Shown here: positions 51,599 to 58,949 of the stretch, in pieces
How positions within the stretch are numbered: the first letter of the stretch is position 1
Layout: each line of letters begins with the position of its first letter
Assembly: GCA_963724495.1 (NCBI GenBank)
Contig: CAVRUZ010000002.1
Location: 930,001 to 994,000, forward strand
Direction: 5' to 3'
Source of the DNA: CAVRUZ01 sp963724495
GTDB lineage: Bacteria; Actinomycetota; Actinomycetes; Propionibacteriales; DAIQRJ01
Length of the DNA: 64,000 nucleotides
Notes under the pieces: model-generated
What the model was told of the DNA's origin: nothing
Database searches by the model: none
Seen by the model: the letters and a program-made list of their open reading frames with translations, nothing else
Program-made: the position numbers and the translations under genes

Positions 51599-52314
51599 CG
51601 CGCCGTCGCCTTCCTGACGGAGAGCAGACCCGCGACCACGGCCACCACCGCCGCGCTGAGCACGGGCACGCCGGTCGGAACCAGCGGCACGATCGCCATA
51701 GCCACTGCGACCGCGATGACGGCCACCCACCGGTTCTCCGTCTTCTTGAGGGTCGGCCACAGCAGAGCCAGGAAGGCGGCCGGTGCCGCGACGTCGAGGC
51801 CGAGTGCCGACGGATCGACGGCCGAGCCGATCAGGCCGCCCGCCAGCGTGCCCAGGTTCCACAGGGCGAAGAGGAGCATCCCGGCGGTCCAGAACGCGAA
51901 GCGCTGCACTCGTCGGCCGGTCTGGCCGATCGCCAGCGCCGTGGTCTCGTCGATGACGAACTGGGCCGCGACCAGTCGTCGCCAGCCGCGAGGCTCCAGG
52001 ATCTGGGACATGGTGACGCCGTAGAAGGCGTTCCGGACCGCCAGCAGCAGCGCCGCCGGGATGGCAGCGAGGGGTGCCGCGGTGACGGCCACACCGACGA
52101 ACGCGAACTGCGATGCACCGGAGAACATCACCAGGCTGAGCAGCATGGTCTGACCGAGCGAGAGTCCCGAAGACACGGACACGGCTCCGAAGGACGCGCC
52201 GAATGCGACGGCGTAGAGACCGAGGCCGATCACCGCGCGCAGTACGGCGGTGCGCTGCGCCGACGGAAGACTGTCTGATTCGGTCTCGGACTGTTGCCCG
52301 ACGTCCTCAGTCAC
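51595..52314 (-). CDS. azlC: Branched-chain amino acid exporter subunit AzlC
   Basis: About 239 residues from GTG 52314; an alternative start lies 12 codons upstream. It has six or more hydrophobic segments with the AzlC signature LYAVAFGASFGAVSVSSGLS, MFSGASQFAFVGV and RNAFYGVTMSQIL, then QFVIDETTALAI. AzlCD pairs export leucine-type amino acids and analogues. The intact AzlC with a frameshifted AzlD suggests either decay or a base-call problem. Confidence 0.9.
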   Translation of the reverse strand: MTEDVGQQSETESDSLPSAQRTAVLRAVIGLGLYAVAFGASFGAVSVSSGLSLGQTMLLSLVMFSGASQFAFVGVAVTAAPLAAIPAALLLAVRNAFYGVTMSQILEPRGWRRLVAAQFVIDETTALAIGQTGRRVQRFAFWTAGMLLFALWNLGTLAGGLIGSAVDPSALGLDVAAPAAFLALLWPTLKKTENRWVAVIAVAVAMAIVPLVPTGVPVLSAAVVAVVAGLLSVRKATAR

Positions 52315-52485
52315 GTCGCCACCCTGCGGCGGCGTCGACCGGACGACCACCAGGTTGTGGTTGGCCTGATCCTGATGCGTCGCGAGGGCTCCGCTAGGCC
52401 CCGCTTCTCCTCCACCTGATCGCCCATGGCGAGCATCCTCGCAAGCGAGCCGGACCTCTCGGACGTCGACTGCAGTGCAACCGGC

Positions 52486-53307
52486 TCAGTGACCGGGGCT
52501 CGAATAGCTGCGCATCTGCTGGTGAAAGAACCTGACGGCGGCGATGTAGAGGATGGCTCCGACAGCAGGTGCGGCATAGGCCAGCCAGACGGGAACGTAG
52601 AGGTCATCGGTGCGGCCGAGCAGGATGGCGGCAGGCAGATAGGCGGCGAAGGCAAGCGGTAAGACGAACGTCAGCAGGTAAGCCACAGCCCTGGGCAGGA
52701 CGCTGAGCGGGTAGGGACCGAACGTCACGAAGACCGTGTCGGCGACGCTGAGCATCGGTGTGCTGGCCAGGAGGCGGAACGAGAGCGACGAGATCGCCAG
52801 CATGACCGCCGACTCCGTGAGAGCGCTTCCCACGACGGCGGCGACCAGAAAGGCCACCTTGCCGAGAGACCAGTCGATGGGAGCGGCCACCGCGGTGATC
52901 GTCAGCACGGTGATGCCGAAGGCGATGTCTCCGACAGCGGTGACCTGGAACCGCATCGTGATCAGCTGGATGAGCGGGTCGATGGGGCGGAGCAGGAACC
53001 GGTCGAAGTCCCCTTCACGGACGACGTGGTCGGTCCCCCACAGCTGGCCGGACAGCACTCCGTGAAGTGCATGCCCCATGGCCCGGATCCCGTAGACGAA
53101 GGCGACCTCGGTGAAGCCCCACCCACCGATGCTGCCGAAGGCGTGGATCACGACGCCGACGAAGGCGAGGGAAACCGCCTCGTAACAGATCGCGCCCACC
53201 GCGGTCATGATGAAGTCCGCCCGATACTGAACCGCCGAGGCGAACCCGATCCGCAGCAGCACTGCGTACTGCCGCAACGGAGACGGCGGGCTGGCGAAGT
53301 CAGCCAC
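52486..53307 (-). CDS. ABC exporter permease (ABC2_membrane_6/DUF990 type), second subunit
   Basis: 273 residues starting at GTG 53307, 8 bases inside the preceding permease gene (GTGGCTGA). Six hydrophobic segments. The stretch GTDHVVREGDFDRFLLRPIDPLIQLITMRF is the hallmark of the DUF990 permeases that act as pairs with an ATPase. Such transporters are linked to export of amphiphilic toxins or lipids, with no defined substrate here. Confidence 0.88.
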   Translation of the reverse strand: MADFASPPSPLRQYAVLLRIGFASAVQYRADFIMTAVGAICYEAVSLAFVGVVIHAFGSIGGWGFTEVAFVYGIRAMGHALHGVLSGQLWGTDHVVREGDFDRFLLRPIDPLIQLITMRFQVTAVGDIAFGITVLTITAVAAPIDWSLGKVAFLVAAVVGSALTESAVMLAISSLSFRLLASTPMLSVADTVFVTFGPYPLSVLPRAVAYLLTFVLPLAFAAYLPAAILLGRTDDLYVPVWLAYAAPAVGAILYIAAVRFFHQQMRSYSSPGH

Positions 53308-54097
53308 CCTGCACGACCAATCGGTGCTTGGCCCGCGACCAGACCCAGGCGCACAGAACGCCGAGCAGGACGATCCACAGGATCTGGACGCCCAGCGCGG
53401 CCACCAGTCCGCCGGGTGGCCGCCCGAAGTAGATCGCCAGCGGTGTGTAGGTCGCTGCCTGGAACGGGAGTACCTCAGCGATGGTGCGCAGCCAGCCCGG
53501 CATGAACCACAGCGGCAGGACGGCACCCGAGAGGAAGGCTCGGACGACCTCGAACATCATGGCCAGCCCACCGACCTCCAGCGTCCAGAAGGACGAGAGG
53601 GACATCAGCAGGGTGATGAGTTGGGAGACGCAGAAGGCCAGGAGGACGCTACCTGCGAACGCGGCCCCGGCTGCTGCGCTGGCGGCGGGAGCCAGCCCGC
53701 CGACGATGAGCCCTGTGCCCAGGCCCACCACGACTCCAGGCAGGGCGGCCACCACGTATCCCGCCTGGACGGCGAGGACCTGGGTCAGCAGTCCGATGGG
53801 CCGCATGAGATCGATCCCGATGAGCCCCGACCGCACCCTCGACGAGATGGACTGGCCGGGCCAGACGTTGAGGACATTGGCGACGGTGAGCCCCAGAACG
53901 GCGTACCCCACCGTGGTGTCCACGTCGGCGCCGGCGACGACCGCGCTCTGGCCCTTGTAGATGGCGCGCCACACGACCGTGTACAAGGCGACCTGGACCG
54001 CGAGCACCACCAGCGACAGCACCATCGAGCCGCGATAGGCCCACGGCGTCAGCCTGCCGATGCGGATCTGGCCCAGGACCGCGCGAACCGCGGTCAC
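53300..54097 (-). CDS. ABC exporter permease (ABC2_membrane_6/DUF990 type), first subunit
   Basis: 265 residues, six hydrophobic segments, with VWPGQSISSRVRSGLIGIDLMRPIGLLTQ, the equivalent of the loop in its partner permease. It starts with a 4-base overlap on the ATPase gene and ends overlapping the next permease, so the three make one operon and one complex. Confidence 0.88.
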   Translation of the reverse strand: MTAVRAVLGQIRIGRLTPWAYRGSMVLSLVVLAVQVALYTVVWRAIYKGQSAVVAGADVDTTVGYAVLGLTVANVLNVWPGQSISSRVRSGLIGIDLMRPIGLLTQVLAVQAGYVVAALPGVVVGLGTGLIVGGLAPAASAAAGAAFAGSVLLAFCVSQLITLLMSLSSFWTLEVGGLAMMFEVVRAFLSGAVLPLWFMPGWLRTIAEVLPFQAATYTPLAIYFGRPPGGLVAALGVQILWIVLLGVLCAWVWSRAKHRLVVQGG

Positions 54098-55167
54098 GGC
54101 GGGTCCGTCGGCATTCCACGGCGGGTGTAGATGCCGCCGATCACCGCCTCGAGCCGCGGCTCCACGACTGCCAGATCGACGACTTCGTGCCTTGCCGTCA
54201 CCGACGCGATCACCTCTGGCGCCTTGAGCCGATCGGATCGGAACCGAAGTGTCACCACGTCACCGTCGCGAGCGACCTGGTCCACGCCATCGATCGCGAT
54301 GTCGCCGGGGGTCGCCATGGTCACGACCAGGTCGCGGTACGGGGCGTAGCGGGCCATCAGTGCGGCCAGGGCGCCGTCGTAGAGAACCCGGCCGTGGTCG
54401 ATCAGGATGATGCGGCGGCACAGCTTCTCGACGTCCTCGAGATCGTGCGTCGTCAGGATGACGGTGGTGCCGCGTTCGGCGTTGATGTGGGCAACGAACT
54501 CACGAATCCGCTGCTTGGCCACGACATCGAGGCCGACGGTCGGCTCATCGAGGTAGAGCAGCTCCGGGTGGTACAACATCGCGGCCGCCAGGTCGCCGCG
54601 CATTCGCTGCCCGAGCGACAGCTGCCGCACGGGCGCATCCAGGAAGTCGGTCATGTCGAGAAGCTCGACCAGCTCTGCCTGGAGCCGGTCACCGTCGGCC
54701 ACCGGAACTCCATAGAGGTCACGCACGGCGCGGAACGACTCGCGCAGCGGCAGGTCCCACCACAGCTGGCTGCGCTGACCGAAGACCACGCCGATGTTGC
54801 GTGCATTCGCCTTGCGGCCACGAGACGGATCGATTCCCGCCACGGACACGATGCCTCTGGTCGGGGTCAGGATCCCGGTGAGCATCTTGATCGTCGTCGA
54901 CTTGCCGGCTCCATTGGGCCCCAGGTAGCCGACGAGCTCCCCCGCCCTGATGTCGAACGAGACGTCGTCGACGGCCCGGATCACCTCGTGGTCGCGACTA
55001 CCGAGGCTGCGCAGGAGTCCGAATCGGCCGGTGATCCGCCGGGCTCGCCGGAACTCCTTGACCAAGCCCGCGACGTGCACCAGCGGTTCGGTGCGGTCCT
55101 GCGACAACTCGGGGGCGGCGGTCACTGTATCGACCGTGGCAGGAAGTCCCCTTGCCTGCAAACACAT
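54094..55167 (-). CDS. ABC exporter ATP-binding protein
   Basis: 357 residues with Walker A GPNGAGKSTT, Q-loop region VVFGQRSQLWW, signature LSLGQRMRGDL, Walker B LLYLDEPTVGLD and H-loop LTTHDLEDVEKLC. A long N-terminal part with a Arg-rich insertion (RRARRITGRFGLL) and a C-terminal extension, as in DUF990-linked ATPases. The start is uncertain; ATG 55167 lacks a Shine-Dalgarno and a GTG a few codons later is possible. It is transcribed away from the TrmB gene, with a 219-bp shared promoter region. Confidence 0.92.
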   Translation of the reverse strand: MCLQARGLPATVDTVTAAPELSQDRTEPLVHVAGLVKEFRRARRITGRFGLLRSLGSRDHEVIRAVDDVSFDIRAGELVGYLGPNGAGKSTTIKMLTGILTPTRGIVSVAGIDPSRGRKANARNIGVVFGQRSQLWWDLPLRESFRAVRDLYGVPVADGDRLQAELVELLDMTDFLDAPVRQLSLGQRMRGDLAAAMLYHPELLYLDEPTVGLDVVAKQRIREFVAHINAERGTTVILTTHDLEDVEKLCRRIILIDHGRVLYDGALAALMARYAPYRDLVVTMATPGDIAIDGVDQVARDGDVVTLRFRSDRLKAPEVIASVTARHEVVDLAVVEPRLEAVIGGIYTRRGMPTDPP

Positions 55168-55343
55168 TTCCGCGGTTTGCGGTGTCTACGTCCGCATCCA
55201 CGGTCTGTGAGCACGCTCGCGGCGGCTGCGGCGACCACCTGGTCGCGCGAGACATGCAGCCGCAGGACCCAGATCCGGACATGTCAGCTCATTGCGGCTG
55301 CGACAGGTCGTCCGCTGCATGTTTGGACTCGACATCGTTGCCT

Positions 55344-55367
55344 TAGTAGTTGCACCAGCTACTACTA
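55344..55367. promoter_or_regulatory. Inverted repeat upstream of the TrmB gene (possible operator)
   Basis: TAGTAGT-N10-ACTACTA, a perfect 7-bp inverted repeat, 19 bp before the trmB-like GTG and in the region shared with the divergent ABC operon. Suitable for a dimeric regulator, most simply TrmB itself. Confidence 0.5.
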
Positions 55368-55386
55368 CGCGCTAGCCTCGGGCCAC

Positions 55387-56238
55387 GTGATCGAACGACT
55401 GACAGCGCTCGGCTTCTCGGCCGCCGAGGCCCGGGTGTATGTGGCCCTCCTGCGGCAACCGTCGGCAACGGGGTACGAACTGGCGAAGGCAGCCGGGCTG
55501 CAGCGGCCGAATACCTATGCCGCCTTGAACTCCCTGAACGACCGCGACGTGATCACCCAGGTTTCCGAGGCCGGTCCGGCCCGCTATGTGGCGCGACCGC
55601 CGGCCGATGTCCTGGGACGGATCAAGCGCCGAACCGCAGAACAGGTCGACAGTCTCGTCGCCGACCTCGCCACGCTGGCCGCTCCCCGAGAGCCGGCGGG
55701 TTTCTACCCGCTCAGGGATCGCGAAGCAGTCATCGACCGCGTCTCTGCTCTCGTGGCGGATGCGGAGTCGCGCGTCGCGGTGTGCGTCTGGGCCGACGAC
55801 CTGGACTGGCTCGCCGCGCCGATGCGCGCGGCGGCCCAGTCGGGTTGTCAGGTCGTGGTGAACGTCTTCGGCGACGCCGACCTCGACTTCGGCGAGGTCT
55901 ACCGGCACGAGGCGCCTGGCCGCACCGTCGGAGGTCACCTGCTGACGCTGGCGGTGGACTTCCGGACCGCATTGGTCGCGTCGTTCGACGAGCCGGTCGG
56001 TGCCGTCTACACCGACCACCCGGTGCTCGTTCGTCTGGTGGAGAAGCTCATCCGGGACGAGACGTATCTCGCCGCCATCTACGCACGACATCACGCTGAC
56101 CTGGAGCGGAGCTTCGGTCCCCACCTCGTCGCGCTTCGTTCCCGGCTGTTACCTCCCGATCAGGCCGAGCGCCTCGTCTCCCTTGTGGGGTTCGGTGCCG
56201 ACGACGACGCCGTCACCGACGCCTTCCCGACCGGCTGA
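55387..56238 (+). CDS. TrmB-family transcriptional regulator
   Basis: 283 residues from GTG 55387. The N-terminal winged helix-turn-helix is LTALGFSAAEARVYVALLRQPSATGYELAKAAGLQRPNTYAAL with RYVARPPADVL after it, and the C-terminal part resembles the TrmB effector domain (EAVIDRVSALVADAESRVAVCVW). It is related to sugar-responsive regulators but is also widely found next to transporters. It lies 37 bp before the PurA-like gene and is divergent from the ABC exporter, so it may control both. Confidence 0.86.
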   Translation: MIERLTALGFSAAEARVYVALLRQPSATGYELAKAAGLQRPNTYAALNSLNDRDVITQVSEAGPARYVARPPADVLGRIKRRTAEQVDSLVADLATLAAPREPAGFYPLRDREAVIDRVSALVADAESRVAVCVWADDLDWLAAPMRAAAQSGCQVVVNVFGDADLDFGEVYRHEAPGRTVGGHLLTLAVDFRTALVASFDEPVGAVYTDHPVLVRLVEKLIRDETYLAAIYARHHADLERSFGPHLVALRSRLLPPDQAERLVSLVGFGADDDAVTDAFPTG

Positions 56239-56275
56239 CTTGCCTGACCACCGCCTCACATCGAAAGGCTGCGCC

Positions 56276-57286
56276 ATGCCCGCCATCGTGATCGTCGACG
56301 CCCTCTGGGGCGATTCCGGCAAAGGCAAGACGTGTGCCCACCTCGCCCGGTCGCTGGACGCGTCCATGGCCGTGCGCGCGGGCGTCGGGACCAACGCAGG
56401 CGCCAGTGTCACCCTCGAGGACGGCACTCTCGTCCAGGCTCGGCAACTGCCGACCGGATGGCTGAATCCCGGGACCCGGGTGGCAGTGGGTTCAGGGGTG
56501 CTGGTGGACCCAGTGGTGTTCGCCGGTGAGGTCGAACGTTTCGGCCTGGCTGGTCGGGCCGTGGTCGACGGACGATGCGCGGTGATCACTCCCGAGCACA
56601 TCGCCGCCGAACGTGCGGACGTGCATCTCGCGTCGACCGTGGGATCTACCTGTACTGGCAACGGATTCGCCCGCTCGGACTTCGTCCTCCGACGAGCCAC
56701 GCAGGCACACGACGTTCCCGAACTGGCTGAGTACGTGGCCGACGTTGCCCATGAGGTGAACACCCGCGCGGCCGCCGGCGAGACCGTGCTCGTCGAAGGA
56801 TCCCAGGGCACGCTGCTCTCGCTGGCCTTCAGCGACGACTACCCCTGCACGACATCGGGTAACTGCACCGCGGCAGCCGCGATGGACGACGTCGGGCTCA
56901 ACTGGCAACTCGTCGAAGAGGTGGTGCTCGTGGTCAAGGCGATGCCGAGCCGCGTCGGCGAAGGACCGCTGCCGTTCGAGATCACCGCGGAACAGGCCGA
57001 GGCACGCGGGATCGCCGAGACCGGCGTCGTCACCGGCCGGCCACGCCGCAAGGCTGATCGGATCGACCTCGACCTGCTGCGGTACTCCGCGATGCTCAAC
57101 GGGCCCACGCAGATCGCCCTCACGTTCATCGACCACGTGGACAGCGGCCTGAAGGGCGCGAGGTCTGCTTCGGCCCTGACACCAGAGGTGCGCGAACTGA
57201 TCCGCGACGTGGAAGAGGCGACGGGCGCTCCGGTAACGCTGCTCGACACCGGCCCACGCCTGGGCGATGTCATCGAGCTGTCGTAG
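56276..57286 (+). CDS. PurA-like (adenylosuccinate synthetase family) protein lacking catalytic His
   Basis: 336 residues from ATG 56276 (AAAGG upstream), the length of archaeal short PurA and shorter than E. coli PurA (432). The P-loop equivalent is ALWGDSGKGKT with the catalytic Asp13, but Glu14 is Ser. The region with the general-acid His (NAGHT in PurA) reads GTNAGASVTL, so the His is Ala43. PurA-like stretches LPTGWLNPGTRVAVGSGVLVDP, VDGRCAVITPEHI, VLVEGSQGTLLSLAF and VVTGRPRRKADRIDLDLLRY are retained. It probably has a changed reaction or substrate. TrmB is the neighbour upstream. Confidence 0.82.
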   Translation: MPAIVIVDALWGDSGKGKTCAHLARSLDASMAVRAGVGTNAGASVTLEDGTLVQARQLPTGWLNPGTRVAVGSGVLVDPVVFAGEVERFGLAGRAVVDGRCAVITPEHIAAERADVHLASTVGSTCTGNGFARSDFVLRRATQAHDVPELAEYVADVAHEVNTRAAAGETVLVEGSQGTLLSLAFSDDYPCTTSGNCTAAAAMDDVGLNWQLVEEVVLVVKAMPSRVGEGPLPFEITAEQAEARGIAETGVVTGRPRRKADRIDLDLLRYSAMLNGPTQIALTFIDHVDSGLKGARSASALTPEVRELIRDVEEATGAPVTLLDTGPRLGDVIELS

Positions 57287-57325
57287 ATCAGGGCCACCCG
57301 GCTGCCGTGCCAGGGCTGCCGCAAC

Positions 57326-58485
57326 CTAGCCGAGCAAAGCCTCGACCGCCTCCGGAGGAAGGCGTCCCGGCGCCGAGTCACCGAGCGTGGACCCAGCGGC
57401 AGCCCGTTGGTGTCGAAGCCCGGCCAGCCGGCCAGGTCAGTCGGCGTGTTCAGCGCAGCGACCGCATCCCAGTAGGCGAGGTTGGTGGCACGATGCCCGC
57501 TCTGCTGCTGCCAACCGTCGAGCACGTGAGCCGGCGCGTCAGCTCCGTACTGAAGAGCCATCTGCATGCGCAGCTCTCCCAGGTCGACCCCCGGATCGCC
57601 GACACCGGCGGTCTTCCAGTCGATGAGCCCGACGCAGGTGTCCCCGTCCCACATGGTGTTGCCGCCCCAGATGTCGCCGTGCACGAACACCGTCGGGCCA
57701 GCTGGATGACCACGCCGCCGGACGAGCTCGTCTGCCGTGTGGAGCAGAGCCGTGGTCGTGATCGACACCAGGAGTTCCGTCGCACGTGCGGCGTCTGCCC
57801 CGGTCGTTTCGACGAAGGCCTCGATCTGCTGAGGCTTGTCTTCTTCGGACGCCGATCGATAGGCAGCGGCCCATCGCCGCTCCATCGCGTAGTCGTCGAC
57901 CTCGATCGGCCGGACGCGTCGCGGCAGCCCGGGCTGGGGTTCCAGCTGGTGCGCATGCACCTGCGCGATGGCGGCGCCGAATGCCGCCAGTCGACCGGGG
58001 GTGACCACGGCCGGCAGTTCGCTACTCCCCCGCATCGCCGTCTCCAACGTCGCCGGTTCTCCGGCCGTCTCCCCGGCCAGATCCTTGGCGATCAACCGAG
58101 GTGCGGACAGCCCGAGCTTCTCCGCGAGCATCAGCGCGGCCGCGCCGGTCTCGATCATGTCTGGGCCGATCCAGCCGGGCACCGGCACACGGAGGACAGA
58201 GTCGATCGAACCCCTGGTGGTCTCGAGACGAATTCGCCATGGACTCCCGCCGTCGTGCGAACCCATGCTTTCGACCGAGGCCACGCTCGTGCCCCGGCCC
58301 ACTGCGCGGGCCGCCCAGCGCAGCACCGAATCGCCGGGCATGACGGGCTGCTGCCGCTCGGACACGAACACCCACCCACGAGTTGCAACCGGACGATCCT
58401 TGCTGGCCAAGCGATCTGAGCACGGCTCCCCGTCGATGGCAAACCCGTACGATTCTTGCCTGCCGGCGTCGATCGATGAGGACAT
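57326..58485 (-). CDS. Phosphotransferase (APH family), probable 3' frameshift
   Basis: Kinase-like protein of about 385 residues. Catalytic loop VFVHGDIWGGNTMWDG, DFG equivalent VGLIDWKTAGVGDPGVDLGELRM, N-terminal lobe SHDGGSPWRIRLETTRGSIDSVLRV. As read, the frame runs on for about 490 bp into antisense of the PurA-like gene and stops at 56839. A missing G in the run near 57350 would restore the ending EAVEALLG-stop at 57326, so I use that end. It converges on the PurA-like gene. Substrate unknown. Confidence 0.75.
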
Positions 58486-58565
58486 CGCAGGCAGAGCGTG
58501 GTCCCGCCGCTAGCGAGTCGGAGCGGCTGGCGAGAGGATCCAGGGAACAGGTGGGAGGGCGATCG

Positions 58566-58934
58566 ATGAGCGAGCTCAGCTACGAAGGCCGAACGGTGTT
58601 CTGTCGCGATGTCCCAGCAGCGGCCAGGTTCTACGAGGACCTTCTCGGCTTCCAGCGTGACTCAGAAGGCGGCGGAGATATCGTGCTTCGGCTACCCGTG
58701 GCCGGGAGTCCGAGCGCGTCGGTCACCTTCTACCTGCATCCCGGGAACGCTCCTGATCCGGTCGACCTCGGGACGTTTCGAGTCAGTGACGTCGATGCCT
58801 TTCTCGACACCCTTCGAGCGGCGGGCCACCCGGTCGTCGCCGAACCCACCGATACGCCATGGGGTCTTCGGGAAGCGTCCATCCGCGACCCTGAGGGCAA
58901 CGGTCTGCTGATCACGAGTCCTATCGCCGGCTAG
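58566..58934 (+). CDS. VOC-family (glyoxalase/bleomycin-resistance fold) protein
   Basis: 122 residues from ATG 58566, with GGGAGGG upstream. One complete VOC domain: RTVFCRDVPAAARFYEDLLGF, VTFYLHPGNAPDP, GHPVVAEPTDTPWGLREASIRDPEGNGLLI. Metal ligands are partly conserved (Glu in the ASIRDPEG strand). Substrate unknown. It converges on the beta-glucosidase gene with 15 bp between stops. Confidence 0.85.
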   Translation: MSELSYEGRTVFCRDVPAAARFYEDLLGFQRDSEGGGDIVLRLPVAGSPSASVTFYLHPGNAPDPVDLGTFRVSDVDAFLDTLRAAGHPVVAEPTDTPWGLREASIRDPEGNGLLITSPIAG

Positions 58935-58949
58935 TAGTGCGCGTGCCGG

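Noticed and set aside
54187..55386. Plus-strand open frame upstream of trmB
   Set aside because: Antisense of the ABC ATPase gene; the regulator starts at the GTG at 55387.
56839..57325. C-terminal extension of the phosphotransferase into the PurA-like gene
   Set aside because: Low-complexity read-through after a probable missing G near 57350; the normal end EAVEALLG is visible in the next frame.
57307..58419. 370-codon plus-strand frame
   Set aside because: Antisense of the phosphotransferase, which has clear catalytic motifs on the minus strand.
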